Source: Combretum micranthum
Lineage: Eukaryota; Streptophyta; Magnoliopsida; Myrtales; Combretaceae
Assembly: GCA_024138025.1 (NCBI GenBank)
Contig: JAMXBD010000012.1
Coordinates: 620,001 to 684,000, forward strand
Reading direction: 5' to 3'
DNA: 64,000 bases
Both the position numbers and the translations under genes were made by a program. This document shows positions 1 through 11,500 of the stretch, one piece after another. Position 1 is the first letter of the stretch; every line of letters begins with the position of its first letter. The notes beneath the pieces were generated by a model that saw only the letters and a program-made list of their open reading frames with translations, ran no database searches and was not told the origin of the DNA.

Positions 1-891
1 AGGAAGTTGATTGGGATTTTTATGTTAGATGGGCTTGATTTAGTTAATAGCAAATAGCATGGTTGTATTATATTGAATAAAGTATGGTTTATATAAGCTA
101 CTTTAAAATGTTATGATTGTGTGATTGTGAATGATTCCTTTATTAGAGATTGATAAAAATTACGTGTTTATGGATTTGACAGGTTTTTAAATCTTTACAT
201 GCTTATTATAGTATGACTATGTGGTGTAGTTGTTACTTTTTAGGTTAATAATTATCAATCTTGTGATTAATGATAGTGAGAAAATAGTTTTACTAGTGAT
301 TGCAAGTGTTGAATAATGGTGGAAGGCCATGTTAATAGCATGGCACTACTTGTGGTAATTAAAAAAACCACTTTAAATTCTAATGGGAACTAGGAAAACC
401 ATTTTCCTCTTTTTCTCTTAAACAAACAGCTTCACCGAAATTCATTATATGTACACTAATTATAACAACAAGCTAATGACATTATAGTCCAGTGATATCT
501 CCCGTGATATCTCAAAATGAGAGATAATAAGTTCAATTCTCCTATCTCCTGTTCTAATGGAAAAAAAAAAATTTACGACAACAAATTTAGATTACTATCA
601 TCAAATATTAGTTAATGGTTAAGTGTACCCATTATTACAATTGGAAAACGTTTTTTTTAATTTTTTTGAAAAGGAAAAAGAAAAAATGCAGCCTAATTTC
701 AAACATACCCCTTTAATTATATATTAATAGTTGAGATTGACTTTCTAAGTGAAATGGACTACATTCAAATCCTTGTCTATTTAATAATAATAATAATAAT
801 AATACATACATACATACATAATACACATACATACATATGTACGTACGTACGTGCGTACATTGCTAAACCTTACTAAGTTTAAATTCAAAAG
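1..891. other. intergenic, no gene recognised; microsatellites
   Basis: No coding sequence is supported. The stretch is AT-rich, and around 781-850 it has short (TAA), (CATA) and (GTAC) simple repeats directly before the first TRIM-like LTR. Nothing else is recognised. Confidence 0.5.
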
Positions 892-1090
892 TGTTATGGT
901 ACAAGTATAAGGTTAGAAAAATCCTATATGAGAAATATGAGACTTATGCGAAGGGTTTACAAGAGAGAAGACCTATTAACCTAATACATTAAGATTTTGG
1001 GTTATAGATGATGTCAAGTCCATTGTGTATCCCTTCATAAGGTACATTTGAGTAATTTTTCTCTGTTAAAGGCTTCCTCTTCTCCTAAAA
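892..1090 (+). repeat. 5' LTR of TRIM-like element copy 1
   Basis: Direct repeat partner of 2228-2427. The start is fixed by TGTTATGG; the end is placed just before the primer-binding-site-like ATTATCAGAGCC and is approximate. Confidence 0.55.
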
Positions 1091-1222
1091 AATTATTATC
1101 AGAGCCAATGGTTCGATTAGGAAACTCCCATTGTTGACCCTTCATATGGAAAGAAGAGTTTTGTAGTGTGACTTATTTATGGAACCTCTTTATGTATGGT
1201 GAGTAGATGGGGAGCGGACCAC

Positions 1223-2122
1223 TAGGGGTGGGTATGGATCAATTTGGTTCGGTTTTTCCTAAAACCAAACCAAACCATAATTTACGGTTTGGTTTTTCGT
1301 CCATCCTAAACCAAACCATTAACTAACAGTTTGATTCAGATTAGAAATTTTTTAAACCATTAAATAATGGTTCGGTTCGGTTTGAATTATGGATTAAATC
1401 AAAATTTTAACTAAAAATTTTCTTTGTTATAGTTTTTTTGTATTTGTGTAGATAATTAAATATTTATATCATTTTACAAAGTTTATATTATAAGCCACGA
1501 CAAAATACTTTATCAATTCATCATACTTTTAATCTATAGTTCTCTATAAAATCAATTATCCACCAATAAAATATATTCACCAACCAATACATAGTAAGCT
1601 ATAAATTATAATTTTTAATAAAAACATCAAGTCAATTATCTACCAATAAATTTAGCTAAAATAAAAAAATCATCTATCAACAAAATTCATCAACTAATAA
1701 GATGATCCGCTGACAAAATATATTAAACAATTAATACACGATAAGAGTTTATAACTGAATAAATAAGTTTCGTACTTTACAAAGTTAAAAACTATTGAAA
1801 AAAATGATAGTTCATCATCAACAAAAAAATACATATCATGAACCTAAAAAAAAAATTAAAAGTTAACAAGTTGATTTTAATCAATATTCACCAACTAATA
1901 AATATCACATGAAATCATATTAACATATAGTAAAATATTATAATATTTTTCTAAAACGATTTGGTTCGGTTTTACGGATTAGTTTGGTTTACATTTCAAA
2001 CCAAACCATAAACTTACGGATTGGTTTATTTGGATTGGAAAATTTTTAAACCAAACCATTAAAAAAAAACCATATATTCGGTTTGGATTGGTTCAATTCA
2101 ATTGGTTTTTTTCCCACTCCTA
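1223..2122. mobile_element. hAT-like non-autonomous transposon with 8 bp TSD
   Basis: The 900 bp element begins TAGGGGTGGG and ends CCCACTCCTA, an imperfect terminal inverted repeat typical of plant hAT elements. It is flanked by the 8-mers CGGACCAC (1215-1222) and CGAACCAC (2123-2130), which differ at one base. Both ends carry many short AAACCAAACC/GGTTTGGTT motifs as subterminal repeats. There is no transposase open frame. It sits in the internal region of the TRIM-like element. The second TRIM copy at 4983-5335 is continuous across the corresponding point, which supports the boundaries independently. Confidence 0.75.
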
Positions 2123-2227
2123 CGAACCACACACAAAAAACGGTATAATTGAGTCAATTTGATAAGCTCTTATTGAGAGAAAGTATGACTTAAACCATTG
2201 TGGAGACTCAAACTTGAGAGGAAGTTT

Positions 2228-2427
2228 TGTTAGGATGCAAATGTAGGGTTAGAAAAATCTCATATGGGAAATTTAAGATTTATGTGAAAGGTTTATAAAA
2301 GGAAAAACTCATTAACTCAATACCTTAAAGTTTGAGTTATAAATTGTATCAAACCCATCTGTGTAACATTTTATAAGTTCCATTTGAATAATTTTCTCCT
2401 CATAAATACTTCCTCCTTTCCTCATAA
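2228..2427 (+). repeat. 3' LTR of TRIM-like element copy 1
   Basis: Begins TGTTAGGATGCAA directly after a purine tract and matches 892-1090 along its length. The right boundary is approximate. Confidence 0.55.
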
Positions 2428-3789
2428 ATGGAACCAATATTATATTGAGATTAAAATGTGTTGGTGGCAGCAAAACAATTGGGTGATGGGTCTCTTCTGA
2501 AGTAGGTATCGAAACAAAAATTGTCTATTGCTTGACATTGGGGTGGTAGGGTCGTATTCTGGATCATATATAGTTTATCATATTCGTTTCCGTTTAATAT
2601 TATAATAATTTACAGATTGGATTAATTATGCCCCTATAAATAAATAACTACTTATTTTAGGATTTTTATTGAAAATTGTCTTTCACAATAATTAACCCAC
2701 GGTCGATTCTTGTAGGTTGTACACACTTAGAATTTATTCTTGTAAATCGTGTTCAGGATGCATCATATCGGAACATAATATAAGCAATCACATTAAAGAT
2801 GCCAAAATTATATGAATTGTTCAATCTTTTCTTGTCCACTACCGATATTTGTCACTTTGTTGCGTACGTGATATTTATTGCCTTTGTCGGACCCCCCCTC
2901 TTCTTTATTAAAATTTCTTCCACCAAATTAGTTGCCGGTTTTACCTTGTCCTTGTCAAAAAAAATCCGAAGAAATGCTAGCCGTTAAATAAATGATAAAG
3001 TTAATAAATGGTGGTGGACCTACATCAACAATCAAAATGAAATGTGTGAATCGTATTACATCGGATTCTCGAGAATAGGACCATAATTTGTCGATTTTCC
3101 TCATGGATCTATAGGAAATTAATTTATCGAAGTGGTCCTAAGCCAATCAGAGGAGATGTTAGTCGGCCACTTTGCCTAAAACTTGTTGGCTAACTATACA
3201 AACATTTTACGCTTGAAGCCTGTCAGCCGTGGTTGCATTCTTTTACATTTTAATAAATGTATTTTAGTTTGGATTGTATTGTAGTGTTTATCCACTATTT
3301 AATTTATTAAAACTAATATTTGGCTTCTTTTACTATGTTTTAAAGACTAAACAAGCCATAAAAGTTTTAAAATGGTTAAAATTTATAAATCGGGTGTTCT
3401 TCAATCTTATGACATTCCAAATTTATTGAATATTATACCTCTTGATATTATAATGTTTGTTTAGATTTTGTGTTTGTGTCCCCAAAAAATGCTTCTGAGA
3501 TCATTCTAAAATTACTTCTTCGATCTCAAGATTAAAGGATTTATATTGACTAACTCACTTGTTCTAATGGAAGAAAAGAACCTCTTCCTAGTTGTTTTGA
3601 AAAAATCATTGTAACTGTCGTGTATTAAAAAAAGTAGTCAAGTTATCATTTAAGCGGGAGACTTAAATTAAATCTCCTTCCAAATGAAAGGTCTTGTTGA
3701 TAACTTTGAACATAAACAATATTTATCTTCTAACATACAAAAATTAAAAGGCTAGATAAGTTCGTTTAAGAAAAATGTTGTTTTTAATA
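2428..3789. other. intergenic, nothing recognised
   Basis: No coding region or repeat with recognisable ends. A 62-codon open frame at 2799-2987 has low complexity and no similarity I recognise, and is treated as chance. Confidence 0.45.
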
Positions 3790-4096
3790 GGGTAAATATT
3801 ATGAATAGTACTTAAGTTTTGACAAAATATATAATTAGGTATCTAAATTTTTAAATTAATCACTTTAATACTGAAGTTAAAAATTGATCAATTTAGTATG
3901 TAAAAAAATATTTCGTATATGCCAATAGCACCTCTATCGTATTAGTTAGAAACATCATGTAGGATAATAATGCCAGTCAATTTGACGAACTATTGGTTGG
4001 CACAAAAAATTATTTTAGGTATTAAATTGATCAGTTTCAAAGTTTAGGTTCCTAACATAATTTTCTAAAGTTCAAGTACCATTCATAGCATTAATC
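3790..4096. mobile_element. inverted-repeat MITE, family A copy 1
   Basis: About 80 bp at the left (TATGAATAGTACTTAAG, then GGTATCTAAAT) is the inverted partner of the right end (CTTAGGTTCC-type motifs, then GTACCATTCATAGCATTAAT). The element is about 307 bp and non-coding. Related copies lie at 4112-4607 and 60700-60940. No target duplication was resolved. Confidence 0.55.
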
Positions 4097-4111
4097 GTAT
4101 TTATTAATACA

Positions 4112-4607
4112 AAATATAATGTCATGAATGGTACTTAAATTTTGACAAAATATACAATTGGATAACTAAATTTTAAAATTGATCTATTTAATATCTGAAA
4201 AATTTTGAAATTGACTAATTCAATACCTAAAAATAATTTAGTATAGGTTCTGTTTGCATGTACGATTTTTTTTTTTTTTTTTTTTGAGGTACTAAACTAT
4301 ACAATGTCAAAGTTCAATTAACTAATTGCATATTGAGATATGTCACAGATAGTAATTAAATTTTGACAAAATATGCAAATAGATATCTATACTTTGAGAT
4401 TGATTAATTTAATACCTAACAAACTTTAAGATTAATCGATTTAATACCTGAAAGAACTTGATAAATTTATTGTTGGCATGAACTGAATTGATCAATTTCA
4501 AAGTTCAGGTACCTAATTGCATATTTTTGTTAAAGTTTAGATACCATTTGTGATATTAATTTTTGCATATTTTATGAAAGTTCAGATACTATTCACGACA
4601 TTAACCC
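4112..4607. mobile_element. inverted-repeat MITE, family A copy 2 with a nested third copy
   Basis: The outer arms start with AATGTCATGAATGGTACTT and end with the inverted partner ACTATTCACGACATTAA. Inside, at about 4335-4560, another pair of family A arms (TCACAGATAGTAATTAAAT and ATACCATTTGTGATATTAAT) indicates a copy inserted into a copy. A 22-base T run begins near 4266. Confidence 0.5.
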
Positions 4608-4619
4608 TCATGTACATCT

Positions 4620-4811
4620 CTAGAAGTTGAATTTTGGGCCATTTATCATAATTTAGCAATAGCTAAGGTGCTAAACATAGATAGAGCAATGATAGAAACA
4701 TATTGTAAAGAAGCCATTGATTGGAACTTCTATTCGAATACACAAGCTGATCTTGTTCCCTATATCATTAAACTTTGCAGGGATATGATGCAGAAGCAGC
4801 TTGGAATTTAA
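4620..4811 (+). pseudogene. RNase H-like (RVT_3 type) retroelement fragment
   Basis: An open frame of 63 codons without a starting methionine reads through residues such as EFWAIYH, then ETYCKEAID, and ends at a stop at 4809. This order (an E-WAIYH helix followed by a -E-DxxEA- type strand) is what plant RVT_3/RNase H domains of retroelements show. The expected aspartate in the second motif is a tyrosine (ETYC). Only the first part of a domain of about 120 residues is present, with no reverse transcriptase next to it. It is a dead fragment between MITEs and an inverted TRIM copy. Identification is from motif pattern only. Confidence 0.5.
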
Positions 4812-4982
4812 ATAAAGAAGAATTCTTTTATGGCTACCCACCTTTATCTTTGCTTGATAAGCTTAATGTTTTGAATAATTGTTCTCTTAGAAACGTAAAC
4901 TGCTTAGTTAGCGTTAGGAGAGGGAGGAAGCCTTCAATGGGGAGAAATTTTCCAAATGGGCTTTTTGAAGAAATATACAAAT

Positions 4983-5335
4983 GAGCTTAATACCATTTAT
5001 AACTTAAAACCTTAATGTATTAGGTTAATAGGTCTTCCCTTTTATAAATCCTTCATCTAAGTCCTATATTTCTCATGTGGGATTTTTTCAACCTCTCACG
5101 TGCACTCTAACAAATCTTCCGCTCAAGTGTGAGTTTCCATAACGGTTTATGTCATTTTCTCTCTCAACAAGAGTTTGTTAAATTAACTCCACTAAACCCG
5201 TTTTGTGAGTAGTCCGCTCCCCACCTACTTACTTTACATGAAGGGTTTCAAAAATGTGTCACACCATAAAGCTCTTCTTTTTATGTGAAGAGTTAACCAT
5301 GAGAGTTTTCCAGTCAAACTATTGGTTTTGATGCT
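4983..5335 (-). mobile_element. TRIM-like LTR element, copy 2, truncated
   Basis: Reverse-complement relative of 892-2427. Positions 4983-5112 correspond to most of the 3' LTR (its TGTTAG start reads CTAACA at 5107-5112), followed by the purine tract, the internal region and a primer-binding-site remnant near 5321-5335. The 5' LTR is missing. Its internal region contains the sequence matching the flanks of the 1223-2122 hAT insertion without that insertion (around 5205-5225). Confidence 0.6.
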
Positions 5336-5404
5336 AATTGTTTGGAAAAAATAAATGTCCTGTAAGAATAAACTAAATTTTCCTCTTGCCTATAGCGATA
5401 AAAA

Positions 5405-6030
5405 AATAATAACTAAAAAAAACAATAAAAAAGAATACCAGGATTTAACGTAGAAAATCCCAATTGAGGAAAACCATGAGATTTCCCCACAAATTCTTCC
5501 ACTATCAACAATAATGGGATTACATTGTTTTTCCTTACTAGTATAACTAGTGGATCACAAATCTTCACAAAAATGGTGGATATTACAAAATCACAAAACT
5601 GCTCAATTTGTGAAAATACGAAACATCTATTCAATCTGGATAACTCGGAAGGATTAATAATAAATGGAAATAATCACCTTGTAGTATTCAATGCCATGAA
5701 TTCAAGAGAAGAAATTTTGTCACAATTGAGATTCAATTGGCCGTCCATTTGTGGATCCAAAGTTGACTCGTTGGTATTAATTTTGGATTAAAATTGTCAA
5801 AAATGAAAACATGAAATAGCGTATCAATTTCTTGACATGAGCTTCGTAGATCAATAAAGAATTTTGTCTTCTTCGCAAAATTCTCCAGTCGTGGTTAATC
5901 TTTGTCCATGACCACTTCTAATTTTCACCGACTTTTTTTTCTTTATTCTATATATATATTATATATATATTTTTAGGATTTCTTTTACTATTTATTATGA
6001 GCCCATATGAGTTAAACCCAAAAAACCTAA
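5405..6030. repeat. probable LTR-retroelement-derived repeat fragment
   Basis: The text around 5435-5530 (a TTAACGTAGAAAA motif, a run of short motifs, then ACTATCAACAATAATGGG) resembles dispersed non-coding repeats common in plant LTR elements. An 88-codon frame at 5525-5791 has no recognisable domain and is not called a gene. Ends are undefined; an alternative is ordinary intergenic sequence. Confidence 0.3.
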
Positions 6031-8180
6031 CAATAAGCAGTCCTTTTATTATTGCTCTTGTTGCTCAGTGATGGGACATTTGTTGATGCTGCCTTTGTTT
6101 CTCATCATAAGGCCTCGTCATTGGATGCTAGTTGAGGCTTGTTTATTTTTGTACTTGCTTTGTTGTTTTTAAATATTTTACACCATTGAAAATAAATTTT
6201 ACCTTTTAATAAATATTAATTTTAACTTATTCCAATCAAGAATATTATATAAATCAAGAAAATTCAAAGATTAATTTTTAAATAAAATAATTAGTAAATG
6301 GACACCAAAATGCATTAAACTTAATGTATAAATACTAAATTGCATTCAAAATTAGAGTACAAACACTAAATGCAAAAAATGTAATGATTGTTAACTTTCT
6401 ATTAACAGATCCTTAATTGAAAAAGCAAGCAATAAATCACTAAAAGTAAAAATTTAGAAACTAAAATTCCCCAAATTGAAAGTAAAAACACTCCATGTGT
6501 CTTTATCCCAATATTTTATCATTAAGGAATAGAAAGAAGGGCATGCATAGGAGTGGGTCTTAGAAGTGAAACATGTCAGATGGTGCATAATTAGATAGAT
6601 TTTGGGGGTGATTATTATATGTTATAAAGACATGTATGGTTTAACTTTTTCAAAATTTGTAGTACTAAGATACTCAATATGTCTTTATATATATAAACTC
6701 AATATATCTTAGTATATATTTTAAAACCGGCCGGGAATTTAATACTCGATATATTACAAATTCCAAGTTGTAGGTTAAAGCTACCGATATATGTGAGATA
6801 TCATGAATCCATCTATGTAATATCATTTATCAATATGATTTATTTAGACAAATATGATGTAAATTCAAACAATTTAGCTAACTCTATAACAAATTATTTT
6901 GGGTCGATATTTGAGGAAGGACAACTCAATCTCAAATCTTCTGTCTATATCCATATTGGGATTTATATTTGTAATATTTGTTTATTTTCTTATATTTTTC
7001 TTACATGTTATATGTATTCATTGTCATTTACTTTTAAAAGTAAAACTAACTTACAATTAAATATCAGGTTTATATATACATATATACATCTTATGATATT
7101 TTAACTTCAAAAATGAAATAAACTAATAAATTCCACAAACACTATAAAAGCTGGAGATTTATGTAAGCGTACGATTAAACAATTTCCGGATCACAGCATC
7201 GATTGTGATTCTAAATTTATGGATTTCATTCCAATAGGGTCGGTTACGAAATAAAACAAAAATTTCTGTAATTATAGCATACACCAATACAAATTGTGAA
7301 TATACTATAAGTTTATAATGAACATACATGGCTGGACCAACAGGGTTATATATCGCACATGCTAATCCATAATAGATGATGAGGCAATTAAGCAGTGTTA
7401 TTCACTAACATGTTTGGAGGTAATTAGGTAACATTATAGGACCCATTTGCATGAAAAAAAGTGGGGGCGATGAATCGAGAAGAGGAAGAGAGAGAGAAAG
7501 AGAGAGAGAAAGAGTCCAAGGGGTTCATCCGTCCTGACTGATATTTCTAAAAGACATTACTGGACAAAGACTTCTGCGTAGACCATAAGCTCCAATCAGA
7601 ACTTGGCTATGCACAATGCAATTTGAGCTTTTTAATGACAAGCGAATAGCTACCTAACAAGGGTTTTCAATTATTCATAGAACTATATATACTTTACTAT
7701 AAATAAAATGATAACTCATAAAAAATGTGCAGTGATTAAAGCAAAAAGACAAAAAAAAATACATATATATATATATAGGTGATTTTGATAATTTATGGAG
7801 ATAGGTAAAATTATCATTGCATTGAATTGGATTTTGAAGTTTACATATCGATAAATAAAACCTTCCTTTTCATTAAAAAGCCGATATTAACTCTCTCTCT
7901 CTCTCTCTTTTCCACTTACTAATGGCATATTAATTTTCCACACTTTTGCAATTATCTTTTGTGTTTTCATGTGTTTTAGGGGGTCTCATTTAATTAATTA
8001 AAATATAATGGTGGCTGATATAAAATCAAACATCAATTTTAACTTTTGAAATCACATCATCTATTGCTCCTAGAAGTAAAATCTGGAACTTGTGGTCCTA
8101 CTCCTACCAAGTCTCTTTCTCTTATATGGGCTGCCATATTCTTTTTTCCTGGGTCTATCGTACATCCACTAAGTGTCCAC
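6031..8180. other. upstream region of the SPL gene
   Basis: No further gene seen. It contains a (GA)-rich tract at about 7487-7513 and a (CT)n tract at 7891-7908, which in plants can bind GAGA-type factors. The transcription start and TATA element could not be fixed. In-frame sequence upstream of the chosen ATG (8046-8180) starts without an ATG and is probably 5' UTR. Confidence 0.4.
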
Positions 8181-8524
8181 ATGGAGAGGAGCTCTATAGG
8201 AGGAAGAAGACCTAGAGCTTATAGGGAAGAAATGGATGAAGTTAATGTCAATATCGAAGACGAAGAAGAGGAAGAGGAAGAGGAGAATGAAGATGTCATT
8301 GGTGGTGGTGACGGCGGTGGAGAGAGCAGTAGGAGAAGGCCTAGATTGCCAATAAGGAGAGGGCCGGCCGCCGGAACGCCGCCTTGCCAGGCGGAGAATT
8401 GCCATGCTGATTTGAGCAATGCCAAGAGATATTATCAAAGGCACAAAGTTTGTGAAGTTCATGCTAATGCTCCTACTGTACTTGTAGCTGGAATCCACCA
8501 ACGTTTTTGCCAACAATGTAGCAG
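8181..8524 (+). CDS. SPL: SPL coding exon 1
   Basis: Codes residues 1-114 plus two bases of an arginine codon. It ends at AG followed by the donor GTAAAA at 8525. It carries the acidic stretch, all of zinc site 1, and C110 and C113 of zinc site 2. Confidence 0.92.
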
Positions 8525-11500
8525 GTAAAAAAAAAAAACCCTAATTTCTCTATGATTTGCTATGTCACAAAGTTTATATTAGATTATTATTAATTGCTAA
8601 TATGTGAAAGTCCTTGCTATATACATTTCTTAATTTAAAATATACATATACGTGTATTATTTTGGGGATTTATGCCCGCTTGTTCTTTGACTACACTAAT
8701 TTTTGGATTAATTATTTACTTTCTTTTGTTTTTTTTTTTTTTTTTGTGTGTGTTGGGGGGGGGGGGGGGGGGGGGGGGGGGGTGGTTAGTGATATTATCT
8801 AATAATAATATGATTTAATTAGTCATTTTACGAAGGAAGGAAATAATGGATTTGTTAAAAATTGGTATCCTAATTAAAATTATACATTTAAGGATGATCT
8901 AAAGAACGATATAGTGGATCATTAAGACACAAAAGCCATAAATAGAGTTCTGGGATACTAATTAGAACATAGAAAAGAAAGCATAAAAAAATGGAGCCAA
9001 AATAATGATGGAACATAAGGCCAAATTAAGTAAAGATATGCTGAAAAATTAACACCAAGATTTTCCATTCTAGTAACAATGTCAAATCCGTTCCCTAAAC
9101 TTCAAATTGCCAAAAATTCATTTGTATTTTTAATCAATGGCCTTTTATCACTGTATCTTTCTACATACATCGGATATAATATTAAGTAAAAGTTAGATTT
9201 AATATGACATTGAACAACTTGTGACTTCACTTAATAATGGAATTCAGTTAGATATGACAATTAACTCGAAAGCCCTATCTATTTCATATCAACTCTCTTT
9301 GATTTTCCCTTTTATTAGACCAAATGAAGCAAAATCCTCAAAATTTCAACTCATTTAAGTTCAATTTCATTATCACAGTATCAAATGGTTCCATAAGTCT
9401 ATTACATCCAATTCTCTTAGGAGAGTGTGAAATCACTTATGCACAGTTTAGGTGAATTGAAAGTACCTCCTGTTGGCACTAATTATCTCCATCAGATGTG
9501 GCGTGTGGGTGTGGATCGTGGCGCGCATACATCCATGAAACATTGGCAAATATAGATTATTCATCTGTTAAAAGTACAACGAAGTTCTGATGTTCTTCTT
9601 GTAGGACTGAAATGCATCTAATACTAGTATAATACTCTCTTGAAGGATAGAAAATGTCTTGTCCGCTTCATCATAATATTGTGTTTTCTTTTTTCCCACT
9701 CCCACCCTTCCACCTCTAATCCCACCACATGGCAAAACACTTTCTTTTATTTCTAGTCCTTGTAAAAACAATCCTATCAGCGTGATACCACACCACTTGT
9801 TCGGACAGCAGCGGGCAATTACCAATACTTATTAAACAGATAGTAAAAATAATGTATTATTTTATAAATGTAATCATATGTTATAGTTTCGCTATAAGAA
9901 AATTGAGATTTAGAGACATTCTCTGTATTTGAATATAAATTTTCATTACAAAAATTATCATTACTAATTCTATTTGTAAAAATATAACCATCTTACTGGT
10001 TTCCATCGCAGAAATTCTATCTCTAAGTGCTAGTTTTCTTATAATGTTTAATCTATATTTATGCATTACTAATTAAGTTATGTGGTATGTTACTATTGTT
10101 AAGCCTTTCTTCCTTTCCAGGCACAACTATGCTAATACTTTTCATATGGTTTGATTTTATTTGTTGTTTCGTAAGGGACAATCTAAATGTTTTTCTTTTG
10201 TGTCTAGATCTATCTCTATACATATCCTTCTAAAACCCTAACCTACAATTTAGGAGAAACTGAAAATGAAAAACATTAAGGCATCTAATGAACCAAAGGA
10301 AATATTCATTAGAGAAAAATCTATATGACAACACACTTTCCACAAGCAACGCATTTTTGTAATAAAGTGACTAATGCAAATGTTAAATCTTCCTATGCCC
10401 TGCATCCTGTTTCAACAAAAAATAGATTCAATGAGCATTATATGCCACACCATAATGATTTTTCATATAAACAGTTTTATAATATGAAAAAATTTTATAG
10501 TATTTATAACTACTAAATATTTCACATGATGTATAATACTTGAAATAATACTCTTTTCATCTTAAGTTGCAACTTGCAAGCATATCCCTGAATATATGGC
10601 AAATTATTGCAGCCCTTGTCACACTTCACTTTTCGTGCATGTCCTTGACTCCTTGTGATAAGTGTCTGGCACATAAATGTCTGATCACTTAGTGATGGAA
10701 ATACATTTTTGCAGGAATGATCACTTTGCACCCTATTGAGCATATTTTTACGTGCACTTTAAGTTGCAACCTTTTAAGAGCTAATAATTGTAGGGAATTT
10801 ACTCCCACTGAAACCTTTTGACTGTAAAAATTTTGTTTTTTTCACAATTAGTTTCCTTTCCTGTGAAGATGACAAACATTTTTTTTTAATGGTAATGATA
10901 AACAATTCAAATTACGTGAATGATGGGGATAATATCATAAGAATATAATAGAATTGTAATAACTATTATATGCTTATTATATTGTTTACTTGATTTAAAA
11001 AAAAAAGAAAATGATATAAAAGTAGATTATTTATTATGTTCTTGTTATAATAATAAATTCACCATTACATTTTCAAAGATAGACATAAGTCTAGTAATAG
11101 CGCTATTTTTCATCGATAAGTTTTTATGAAAAGGTGATGAATATTGAATAGTAATTCATGATGGAGAAGGCATGAATTGTTATTTATTGTTTTATATAAT
11201 TAATTTATATTAAATTATTGTTTGGTTATTAAATGAAAGGAAAAACAACTTCACATAAAAAGGAAAAAAAAAAGAATGATATAATTATTCATCTTAACTA
11301 AACATATAAAAATTTTTCTTTATAGAATTTTTAACACCACCCACATATGCCAATTATATTTTCGTGATCATTTTGGTATCATATTCTCATGTGATCACCT
11401 CCATATAGTTGCCTTTTAATTTAATGTGGGTAGTATTGTTTGTAAAAATGTGATGATTATTATCAACAACCATGGGAAGAACTTATCATTCTCATTTTAA

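Larger units (their letters stand above)
892..2427 (+). mobile_element. TRIM-like LTR element, copy 1 (interrupted by hAT)
   Basis: Two direct repeats of about 200 bp, 892-1090 and 2228-2427, both begin TGTTA(T/G)G and share GGTTAGAAAAATC and a closely matching body. Just inside the left repeat, near 1091-1110, lies ATTATCAGAGCCAATGG, resembling the primer binding site for initiator methionine tRNA. Just before the right repeat is a purine-rich tract (GAGAGGAAG). Once the 900 bp insertion at 1223-2122 is removed, the internal region is only about 240 bp and has no coding capacity, so it fits a terminal-repeat retrotransposon in miniature. A clear target duplication was not found. A second, inverted copy lies at 4983-5335. 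Confidence 0.65.

Noticed and set aside
4775..4984. 69-codon open frame overlapping the RNase H fragment
   Set aside because: It is a different frame from the RNase H-like one and has no domain; its end runs into a TRIM copy.
5525..5791. 88-codon open frame
   Set aside because: No recognisable motif, and it lies in repeat-like sequence.
8046..8180. In-frame extension upstream of the SPL ATG
   Set aside because: It starts with TTG, not ATG, and encodes a leucine-rich stretch unlike SPL N-termini; treated as 5' UTR.
8169..8516. Minus-strand open frames opposite SPL exon 1
   Set aside because: Shadow frames created by the acidic and glycine codons of the real exon; no domain.
10521..10760. 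Repeated CTTAAGTTGCAAC motif suggesting a MITE in the SPL intron
   Set aside because: The two copies are in the same orientation with no matching ends, so no element could be bounded.
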